Assembly (NCBI RefSeq): GCF_933775445.1
Contig: NC_065878.1
Span: forward strand, 12,597,395 to 12,661,394
Direction: 5' to 3'
Source of the DNA: Argentina anserina
Taxonomy: Eukaryota > Streptophyta > Magnoliopsida > Rosales > Rosaceae
Length of the DNA stretch: 64,000 nucleotides
In this document: in pieces, positions 40,637 to 49,693 of the stretch
Numbering within the stretch: position 1 is the stretch's first letter
Layout: each line of letters begins with the position of its first letter
Made by a program: the position numbers and the translations under genes
Notes under the pieces: model-generated
Databases searched by the model: none
What the model saw: only the letters and a program-made list of their open reading frames with translations
What the model was told of the DNA's origin: nothing

Positions 40637-40849
40637 AGTCGACAGTAACAAGTACATTCTAAGTCGACAATAGCATACTTTCCAAGTCAACAGTAGCATG
40701 TACCTTCCAAGTCGACAATAGCAATTAGATTCATAGTCGATAGTAGCATGTACATTTCAAGTCGACAGTAGCATGTGTTTTGCAAGTCGACAGTAGCAGC
40801 TAGTTTTTAACTCGACAGTAGTAGTTAGTTTTTATAATCGACAGTAGCG
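40637..40849. repeat. 25-bp minisatellite, nine units
   Basis: The core AGTCGACAGTAGCA, or a variant, begins at 40637, 40662, 40685, 40710, 40735, 40760, 40785, 40810 and 40836. The period is therefore 25 bp almost throughout. The second half of each unit is more variable. It lies roughly midway between two divergent genes. Confidence 0.93.
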
Positions 40850-42186
40850 TATAACCTCTTTTTTTATAGTACCAAACATTATGGGTCAAAAAGAGGTAAA
40901 AAGTAAAATATTTTATGACATACGGCAACTTGTCATTATTTGTAAATTTTGGTATTTATTTATTTATTAAATTAAATAATGAGTTATTGTAAATTAAATT
41001 ATTATCATGTACTTTTTAAGTAGTTTCCTCAACTTTTTATCACTATATTTACGCCGTCAAAAAAATGTACCGTAAATTTTAAAAGAAGAAAGAAATTGTG
41101 ATGATGGGAGAGCAGCGGAAAAGGTCGTACTTTAGTTGCTTTTGATGCAAAAGGCGTTGCATGCGAATGACTAATGTTTAAGAAAATTGAGAGGGAAGGA
41201 TTAACCGGAGGAATCAAGTATGAAAATGGAAAGCAAACGTGTTTAAAGTTTGGTCGACTATGATTTGAGCCTTTGAGGTTCAGCAACAAATGCCAAATTG
41301 AGCCTTAATTAATTTTGGCCATACCTGTAGCATTTTTTAGACCGTTGTCCGACAAATCACATGGAGTATCTCTATTTTTACAGTGACTTTTTCAGTACGT
41401 GACATGTCTATGCATGATTGTTACCTTTTCACATTCTTAAACACAAGACATGAATACTCTAGCCATTCAAAAACAAAAAAAAGATGAATATTTTATATTC
41501 TAAATAAAAATATTTCCATTTATTCTATAGTTGATGAGTAGTGGGGCTAGTGGTGAGATCAATAATCTATATGTTTTTTACATGATAAAAACTATCGCTT
41601 TTCATCTCTTTAGCGGCCGCTAGGGTTTGGAGGCGACCAAATCTCTAATACATGACCTGAAAGGGCGAAGACCAGGCTCGGAAGATGGGAGCTTTCTCCT
41701 CCCTTCTCTCTAGTTTGAGTAAGGATGGTGGTGGTATCTTTCTCCGATTGGTTTTCTTGCTTAGCACATGTAATTTTTATATCTTTCATCTTTATGTTTG
41801 TTATTTATTTGATGCACTTTCTCATCGTATCAATGTAATTTTTATATCCAATATTATTCTTTTGATTCAAAAAATATTTCCATTTATTTTTGGGTGTAAT
41901 TTGTTCCAACTATATTAGGAATGGTATGTAATTCCTGATTCTCCGAAAAAGCCCCTTATTTTTGAATGAAGTTAGTAAGGTACATTTATTCTTGTATGTC
42001 ACTTTTACTAACTTGGAATATAACTCATCAGGCATAGAAGATGAAATAGATTTGGATATGGAGATTTCAATTATATTGAACTGTTTACTTACAACATGAA
42101 ATTGGAACATAAACAATAGTAAATACGATTAATGTTATTTACTTACCATCAAAATCATGATTAAAATTAATTTAATTACTGAATAT

Positions 42187-42245
42187 AGGGGAAATAAGTG
42201 ACTTCATATATATAGGGGTATTATATGAAGTCACTTATTTCCTCT
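42187..42245. repeat. Short perfect hairpin (24-bp arms)
   Basis: Arms 42187-42210 and 42222-42245 are inverted copies with one mismatch around an 11-nt loop. The core is GGAAATAAGTGACTTCATATA. It may be a tiny MITE relic or a structural element. The stem is short for a plant miRNA precursor but not impossible. Confidence 0.8.
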
Positions 42246-43569
42246 ACTTATCAATAGTGTTATTGTACTACACCAATTTTTACCAGCAAAACGACATACA
42301 AAAGTCACTACACTAAATTTTTTTTAACACCTAATAAGACAAAAATCTAATTCTAACTAGATTTTACCTATCGGCCATAAATTATGTAAATAAAAGAAAA
42401 AAAATTAGAGAATACTATTAGAGAAAGAAAAGAACTAACTTTAAGTACTCACGTAGAATATATGTGATTGTTTATTTGTGGGTTTTAATAAATACATATA
42501 TATTCTCAATTTGGGTTGGACAATTATAAATATTCTCAATTAAATTAGGGTAATTTATGTAACAAATATTGATACCCGAATTGATGGAGGAATTAATTCT
42601 GATACCCACCTCAAGAGTATCAAGTTAGAGACTTTGTTAAGAATCAATTCTTGACGAGAAGGTGAGACCCACATACACTCTAATTCTCCTATGTCAATGT
42701 AAACGACGAAATTTTGTTATCACGTAATCAATCTCTAATTCTAATTTAATTTCACCTTAGTAAACGTGTCAGTAATTGTTTTGAATCACTCTCTCATTTG
42801 CATACATTTTTCTTTTGTAGAAACTTTTAATACAATAATTTCTTGGATGTTGTATTTTGGTGTTATGGTTGAACGAATTAATATGTTCTTTTAGTGCATG
42901 TAAATTATATATATTCTCTACAGTACAACTAGATTGTGAATATAATTTTGTTACCTCATGTGTAATATGTATGCTTATATGTATAGAGACTCAATTATCA
43001 ATGAAATATACATTTGTTGGAGGATGAACGAAATAAGAATAATAATAACGTAATTATAAATATAATTCTTTTGCTAAAAGTCATCTATGAAATCTGTTCT
43101 CCTCCGTAATTTTTATTAGACATTAAGGCTTTTTGGTCCCATAAATTGGCCTCTCAACATTTCTTAGCACATGTGAAATGCTCCAACCGCACATTATAAC
43201 AGTGTCCGGCACTTTTACAACTTAAGAACTCGAGTATAGGTTCGAGAACACACCTAACCAAACAAGAATCACTAGCCCATTTTTAAGTAGTTATCACTTG
43301 TCAGTCGTGAAATTTGTCAATTTGCGAAACACCGTCACGATGCTTCTAGTAGTCTAGTTATTCGTCCTCTCTTCTTTTGGGCTCAGTCCACTACAACACC
43401 CGGGTCCCATTCCCCAACCCGATCAGAGCGTCCGCCACCACACCACCCAAGACCAACAATATTCAGAGCGCAATACACGTGTCAGAATTTCAGACACCAC
43501 CTAACCCCATTTGAAAACCCTAAATTCACACACTCAGATCCTCCCGCAGCCTCAACTCCCCATTCTCCG

Positions 43570-43594
43570 CCTCTCTCTCTCTCTCTCTCTCTCT
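43570..43594. repeat. (CT)n tract in the probable DHDPS leader
   Basis: About 12 CT units some 200 bp before the DHDPS start. CT-rich leaders are common in plants. Confidence 0.85.
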
Positions 43595-43615
43595 ATTCTA
43601 CCCGAACCCGACTCC

Positions 43616-43720
43616 ATGGCCCGCCATTCCAACCCGACCTCCTCCTCTCTCACCACCTCCGCCACCTCCACCACCTCCACCACCATTCGTATTCCAATTT
43701 CCACCATCACTATTTGCTGA
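43616..43720 (+). promoter_or_regulatory. Candidate upstream ORF (34 codons) before DHDPS
   Basis: ATG at 43616 (followed by G) opens a Ser/Thr-rich 34-codon frame ending in TGA at 43718-43720, 77 bp before the DHDPS ATG and out of frame with it. It lies after the CT tract, in what looks like the leader. If so, it would be translated first. The peptide has no recognised motif. Confidence 0.45.
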
Positions 43721-43797
43721 AACTTCAACTCTCCTTCGCCGCCGTTAAGTTCCCGGAGCTCCGCTAATCTATTCGGGTCGGGTATTGTAATCCAAGT

Positions 43798-45721
43798 ATG
43801 GCGAATTTGCAGAGCTGCAGCAGCAGTGTGTGCCTGAGAGAGTCGTCGGCTCTCTTGCTTCCGCGTCGTAGTGTCAACGAAAGCTACAAGAGGTCTAATT
43901 TAATCTCATTATTATTTTATTTGATACTTGATTATAATTCTAATCAACTATTAGATTCACTGAGTTTTGTTCTGTGGATTAAGGTTTTTTTTTAATTCTA
44001 ATTAATTTGATGGAGAAAGAAGCAGAGTATTATAATTGATTAGATTATTTGGTTGATTTTTTTGTTTTTTGTTTGTTTGAATATATGGAACAGTAGGACT
44101 GTAAAATGGAGGAGTCCACGAGGAGCTGTGGTGCCGAATTTTCATCTTCCAATGCGAAGTTTCGAAATTAAAAACAGGTAAGATGTTTTCTCTGTAATTT
44201 ATGATACTGGATTGATGAGTTTACGTTCGGTTCTGAGATCCGAATTAGGATTAGCAGAAGCAATTGCTAGTGACAATGTGGTTGGAAAGCTTCGCATTCA
44301 TGTGGTTCTTTTATGGTTTTTGGTTCTCCGGTCGAATGTAAAGTATAAGTTTTTTTTTTTTGAATTTGGTATTGATTTAGAGGCTAGAACGTGTAGTGTT
44401 TTGGTTGATATAAAGTACATTGAACTTCTTGATACTGCCCTGTCCCTATGATTTGTTGATCAACTCGTACTTGACTATGTCTCTGAATTGGGGTGTCAAT
44501 TGGTTGGGTATATTCTAGTGTATGCATTTGGATGTATACTAGTTAGATATAAGTTTCTTCTGGTGTTTTTGGATCATGGTTGGTATGTAATCATTTGGAT
44601 TTATTCTAGTGTATGCATGACTTGTTCAAAACCAATAGGGCAGAAAGTTGTTCTATTTTTATAATTTTTTTTAATTCTCCCTTCATAGAAGAGTTGATTC
44701 GGGAGAGTAACTTGAAATCAAAAGCTTGTTGGATTGAATGCTCGACTGAACGGATTGGTGGGTTATGCTTAAGTATGCTATCCATGTTTTCAGGACATCT
44801 ACGGAAGAAATAAAATCACTTAGATTGATAACAGCCATCAAAACGCCTTATCTACCAGATGGCAGATTTGATCTTGAAGCGTATGATGCATTGGTTAATA
44901 CACAGATTGAACATGGAGCTGAAGGTGTGATTGTTGGAGGCACAACTGGTGAAGGTCAATTGATGAGTTGGGACGAGCACATAATGCTAATAGGCCACAC
45001 GATTAACTGTTATGGTGGATCAATTAAGGTTATAGGAAACACTGGCAGCAACTCCACAAGAGAAGCAGTTCATGCTACTGAACAAGGGTTTGCAGTTGGG
45101 ATGCATGCTGCACTGCACATCAATCCTTATTACGGAAAGACCTCCCTGGAAGGATTGGTTAAGCACTTCGATAGGGTCTTATCTATGGGACCCACTATCA
45201 TATATAATGTGCCGTCACGAACTGGCCAAGATATCCCCCACCAGGTGATTAACACGTTGGCACAGAATGCCAACTTGGCGGGTGTCAAGGAGTGCGTTGG
45301 AAATGATCGGATCAGAGAGCACATTGAGAAGGGAATTGTGGTTTGGAGTGGTAATGATGATGAGTGCCATGATTCAAGGTGGAGTCACGGGGCTACTGGA
45401 GTCATATCTGTCACTAGTAATTTGGTTCCTGGTTTAATGCGAGACCTCATGTTTGGGGGAAAGAATCCTTCTCTTAATGCAAAGCTCATGCCTCTGATTG
45501 CGTGGCTATTTCAGGAGCCTAACCCCATCGGCCTTAATACAGCACTTGCGCAACTTGGTGTTGTGAGGCCGGTTTTCAGGCTGCCATATGTGCCTCTTCC
45601 TCTTGCTAAGAGAGTAGAATTTGTGAACCTGGTAAAGAATATTGGGCGGGAACATTTTGTTGGAGAAAAGGATGTTCAAGTTCTTGATGATGATGACTTC
45701 ATCTATTTGGATCGATATTAG
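43798..45721 (+). CDS. DHDPS: 4-hydroxy-tetrahydrodipicolinate synthase (DHDPS), plastid
   Basis: First committed enzyme of lysine synthesis in plastids: condenses pyruvate with aspartate semialdehyde. Exons 43798-43892, 44094-44177 and 44794-45721 join in phase to 368 residues, the usual plant length. Residues 1 to about 58 form a Ser/Arg-rich transit peptide, and the mature barrel begins near [19 protein letters not shown]. Catalytic residues by alignment to E. coli DapA are T110/T111 (GGTTGEG), Y172/Y173 (NPYY), Y197 ([10 protein letters not shown]), R202 and the Schiff-base lysine K225 (GVKECVGN). Residues of the allosteric lysine site are also kept: W119 (plant-type), H122, N146 and E150. 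The enzyme should therefore be feedback-inhibited by lysine. The short first two exons carry only the transit peptide. The gene is convergent with the LITTLE ZIPPER gene. Confidence 0.96.
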
Positions 45722-46515
45722 GTAGTTTCTGGTTTACGCTTATTTTTTCTGAGTTTTTCCGTCGGAATCTATAAATGGAATGTTATCTTTGTTGTTACTT
45801 TACAAATGTCTCAGGAGACTAGTTTTAAGTTACAAATATCAATGTGTTTCAAGTGCTCTATCAATAAAGTTATATGAGTATCCTGGTTCAGTCATTACAT
45901 CAACCTTTGTTCAGAGCACTTGGATGCCGGTAATTTTTCTATTGATGTCTATCTGCAACTCGCTGCTAATGCTGTAGCATCTTTCCATCCTTTAGTTTAT
46001 GATTGTTGATTTCTACTCTTTCAGAAAACCAGGCTAATCGCCGGAATGGTTTGAGATGCTAGGTTTTCATAATCGGGTTTTATACGGTATCTGGATCAGA
46101 TTGTTTGACATCCAGACAGTTCATTTTATGTAACAGACTGTATGTAAAAGAGCTTTACTTTTTTGAAGAAATGATACATAAGTAGGGTTTCTAGTTTACC
46201 ATCCCTTTCAGCCAGAGAAAAGAAGTATTCATACAAGAAAAACCCAACAAACAGAAAATGTGGAGTCAGAGAAATGCGGTGACATAAGAAAATTCAGTGG
46301 AATTTATTTTATTTTCCCCCCACCCATAATTTATGAAGAAATTGAAAGAGAGAAACTAATAAAGAGCAGAATTAATTGAGGTGGGGAGAGATGAGATGAG
46401 ACAATTCTGCTTCCCAAGGCCCCAACAAGGAGATCAAAAGAAACAAAATGAAGCCATGGACCCGGCCTGCTACTCTTGTTAACCATTTTATGCAAAATTA
46501 AGCTATATTTATGTT
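45722..46515. other. Convergent 3' regions of DHDPS and ZPR
   Basis: About 0.8 kb shared by the 3' UTRs of two genes reading toward each other. It contains only short frames, and no other gene is seen. If the two UTRs overlap, natural antisense transcripts could form. Confidence 0.5.
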
Positions 46516-46894
46516 TTAGTGATCTTGTTTCATGGTAGCACTGCATGCATGGTCTGAGATTTTCAGTTGGAACTGTGAAAACAAAGCTTGATTTTCTTGG
46601 ACGAGAAGAAGTGCTTTTCTCCTCAACTTGTCATTCTCTTCTATTATTCTCTTGTTATCCATGTACAGCTTCAGGTTCTTGATTTCCATCTCCTTCTCCT
46701 TTGCTTTTTTTTTAATTGATCTCCTCCTGTTACATAACAAAAACTATTGTGTATTAGATTAAAGATAGAAGAGCAAACGGAAAGAGATGGTTTGTGAAAG
46801 AATTTAATGAAACTAACCTGTTGATTAGGCGGTGAACACGAAAGCTGTGATTCTCTGATGGCCGTCGAAGACGGGAATAAGAGTTCATACACAT
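46516..46894 (-). CDS. ZPR: LITTLE ZIPPER (ZPR1/ZPR2-like) microprotein
   Basis: Small leucine-zipper protein that dimerises with HD-ZIP III transcription factors through their zipper and blocks DNA binding, acting in leaf polarity and meristem control. Two exons, 46818-46894 and 46516-46726, join in phase to 95 residues. Exon 1 supplies a basic N-terminus (MCMNSYSRLRRPSENHS). Exon 2 begins RRRSIKKKAK and then carries the zipper (about 38-72: NLKLYMDNKRIIEENDKLRR, then KALLLVQENQALFSQF), the family hallmark. The N-terminal extension and length fit ZPR1/ZPR2 better than the shorter ZPR3/ZPR4. Start is set at 46894; a second in-frame ATG lies two codons on. The family has no DNA-binding domain, and none is seen. 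Confidence 0.93.
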
Positions 46895-47668
46895 TATTTT
46901 ATTTCTACAGTTCAGTTTCTGCCTGAACTTTCAGAGAGAAGAGGAGAAGAGAAGGTTTAAGAATATTGTGGGTTGTGAAAATAGAGATCTTGGACCTTAA
47001 ATAGATGCCTTGGCAGACACTAAGAGGGAAAAGGTGAACCATATATCCAGCATATTCACCACTGTGTGTCTGTATCTGCACTTGAGAGAGAGATAGAGAT
47101 AGAGAGGGGAGAGAGAAAAAAAGAAGGATTTTTCATAGTAATGATGGCAAAAGGGGATCATAATTACAAAGGCCAGCAAAGGATGAATTAGATATGCAGA
47201 AGAGAAGAAGAAGGATAGCTTCATTTCTTTGGCCTTTTCAATAATCTTAATCTCTCCTATAAACTCCCAAGCAAGAGTCTAAAAAAGATCTTTAGTGCTG
47301 CTTAATTGGGGTTTGCTTGGGGCACAAAAAAGGTGATAATCAATCTAGTGCACATTTTTCTTGTTAATGTACTTTGTTCAATATTAGAACCTTTCCCTTT
47401 CATTGTTGAATCAATACACTTGGGACCCTACAATTTTCACCGGGTCTTCATTCTTCAATATAGAACATGACTTTGTGCATGACCATGTGCCCTAATCAAG
47501 TAACCGAATCATTACTGTAGAAATCAAGCAGCTCGAATAGTCTTACTAGGCAGCTTGAATAGTTGAATTCACTCCACTGTTCATATGGACTATCATTTAC
47601 AATAAGATTTTTTGTTGTCTAGTGAGGTATAGAAACGAATTAAAACTAAGAATTTTAAGGCTCAATGC
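46895..47668. other. Upstream region of ZPR
   Basis: GA-rich tracts (about 46930-46960 and 47083-47125) occur in the probable leader and promoter of the minus-strand ZPR gene. No other gene is seen. Confidence 0.5.
47138..47148. promoter_or_regulatory. HD-ZIP III-like site upstream of ZPR
   Basis: GTAATGATGGC matches 9 of 11 bases of the HD-ZIP III consensus GTAAT[G/C]ATTAC, about 250 bp before the ZPR start. ZPR genes are known direct HD-ZIP III targets, so the site is plausible. A single imperfect match can occur by chance. Confidence 0.3.
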
Positions 47669-48265
47669 CTATGTAGCACGGACACATCCATTCACTTACA
47701 TATCGTGTGTCTGACACGGATACAGACACGATACGGTCAGACACGCGCATAATACACACGTACACACATATTGTTTTTAGATATGTAATATATACGCCGT
47801 ATCTCAAATGGACACACGTATTCTCCAAATTGGACATGCGAAGGCAATAAATTCGGATAAAAATACACATGGTGTGATTCAAACTTTGATTGTCAATGCA
47901 CATGTGGAACTCCTCACTATTTCTACTGAAATGCTTTTGTTAATAGTTATGCACAATTTAACATATAGAACAATTTAATTAGTTCTATAGAATATAAATC
48001 AATTTTTTTTAAAGTTTATCAATATTTTTTTTATAATGTCAAATTTTCCTCAAAAATCAATATTTATAGTCATTGGTTTTAACTCTTTGTTTAAATGTTT
48101 TAAATTAAGAAACTATATCACTTATGTTTTAATTTTTTAATATTTATATATATAAACAATAATAGTTAATTAACGTGTCCATGTCTAAAAAAAATTTGAT
48201 TTACCGTGTCCTCGTATCGTATAGCGTCGAATACGAATACTCGTGTCCGTATCCGTACTACTTAG
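47669..48265. mobile_element. hAT-like non-autonomous element (diverged)
   Basis: The left end CTATGTAGCACGGACAC and the inverted right end CTAAGTAGTACGGATAC form terminal inverted repeats. Flanks CTCAATGC (47661-47668) and CTCAGCGC (48266-48273) look like an 8-bp duplication with two transitions. The subterminal regions are rich in ACGGACACG-type words, and no transposase frame is present. Boundaries are less certain than in the other elements. Confidence 0.6.
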
Positions 48266-48772
48266 CTCAGCGCGGTAGTTATATTATTATTTAATAAAAA
48301 AAAGCTAAAACTCTAAATTCTAAACCTAAAATCTAAATTATAAGCGCAAGAGTCAAATGAAACTCGTCTTTAATCAATATACAATAATAATTTAGAGGTG
48401 AAGTCAATGACTCGAGCATCTGAGTATCATGTGTAGTGTTGATATTGATGTATTTTAACATAATGAGAGATAATTTGCCTGGAGAAAATGCAATGAGCAA
48501 GTGACATTTTGGTCAAAGTTGTGTTTGTTTCAGTCTCGCAGTTCTTGATCTTTTTAACTTGCCCAAAAGAGGAAAAGTTCATCTTTACTATAAAGGTTGT
48601 GTTTGAAAAGTAAACGCAACCTTTCTTATCCTCTCTGCTTTTACACCATGAATTGTTCACAACTCATATGCTCGATATTCAAACATGTAAACTCAAGCTT
48701 AGATGTAATCATTTCCTATATCTAACACTAAATTTTACTAAACCCTAAGGGTTTAAGAGAATAAATTGTTCT

Positions 48773-49688
48773 TGTAGACACATGAAATTTAATAAAGTAA
48801 ATCATCTTTATTAAATAATTAATTCGACTAAGGACCCGATAAAATTGCACACGTGACACAAAAGTCAACAAAGTTGGTGCGGATCTGAATAAAACTCGTG
48901 TCAGCACATAAACGGATGATTGTAATCGAAGCTACGTGATTCCGAATTGCATCGGAAAATTGAATGTCATTGACGATTCGAAATGGTAATCAGACATTTG
49001 ATTAAATTAATAAATTCTTTAACGGCTATAATTAAATTAATTATTTTTCTGTTTAATTTAGTTATGAGAATAACTAATTTTGAATTAATCAGAAAATACA
49101 TATTGATTTAATTATATAATTAAATAAATTTATTATTTTAAGTGTCATTAAAATATTCTACAAAATAGAAACTTTGACACTATAAATAGTCATTCAACAT
49201 GAAGAGAAGAGATATTTTTTAGACTGGAGAAGAATGGAGAAAATCACTTGAGCAAGATCACTCTCGACAAATCCCGAAGTCTCTCAAGTCCACGAAGATC
49301 ATCAAGTCCACGAAGATCATCAAATCCACGAAGAATCGTCAAGCCACCAAATCGCTCGTTCTTCATCAAATCCAAATCCAAACTCAAGTCCACGAAGAAT
49401 CATCAAGCGGCCAAATCGCTCGTTATTCATCAAATCCAAATCCAAACTCAAGCCCACGAAGAATCATCAAGCGGCCAAATCGCTCGTTCTTCATCAAATC
49501 CAAATCCAAATCCAAATCAAACTCAAATTCTCAAGATCAAGTGCACGTCACCCTTGAGCCAAGTCATACATGGAGATATAATCAAAGGAGTTCACAAAGA
49601 TTGTAACCCCGCGCTTGATATTCAATAAATTACATTTTATTTGTACACGTGTCTGCATTCTTATTAGTTTTCAAATTCGCGTTCTACA
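48773..49688 (+). mobile_element. Solo LTR (916 bp)
   Basis: Begins TGTAGACACATG and ends TTCTACA, so the termini TGTAGA and TCTACA are inverted copies. A perfect 5-bp duplication GTTCT flanks it (48768-48772 and 49689-49693). Internal signals fit an LTR: TATAAATAG at 49181-49189 and AATAAA at 49624-49629. It includes a tandem array (about 49340-49510). No internal retroelement domain adjoins it. It is unrelated in sequence to the two larger solo LTRs. Confidence 0.92.
49340..49510. repeat. 64-bp tandem repeat inside the solo LTR
   Basis: The word ATCGCTCGTT begins at 49351, 49415 and 49479, so the period is exactly 64 bp. Shorter sub-repeats (CCACGAAGATCATCAA) precede the array. It makes an open 126-codon frame (49248-49628) that is low-complexity. 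Confidence 0.9.
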
Positions 49689-49693
49689 GTTCT

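Larger units (their letters stand above)
39419..43797. other. Bidirectional intergenic region between ARK and DHDPS
   Basis: The two genes diverge from this 4.4-kb region. A short GA run (about 39445-39465) lies in the ARK leader. The middle is AT-rich and contains the 25-bp minisatellite (40637-40849) and a hairpin (42187-42245). At 41610-41900 a short GC-richer patch with a NotI-like GCGGCCGC passes into T-rich DNA with a repeated TGTAATTTTTATATC word; it may be a retroelement tail but is not diagnosable. A G-box, CACGTG, lies at 43476-43481 in the probable DHDPS promoter or leader. Confidence 0.5.

Noticed and set aside
40637..40849. CRISPR-like array (regular repeats with variable parts)
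   Set aside because: Unit is only 25 bp with degenerate cores and no true spacers, in a plant genome with no cas genes. It is a minisatellite.
43511..43720. Longer N-terminal extension of DHDPS from an upstream ATG
   Set aside because: The upstream frames stop at 43720 and are out of phase with the DHDPS frame. The ATG at 43798 gives a transit peptide of ordinary length.
49248..49628. 126-codon frame with SPRRSS-like repeats
   Set aside because: Produced by the 64-bp tandem array and short sub-repeats within a solo LTR, downstream of its TATA box. No sign of selection on the protein.
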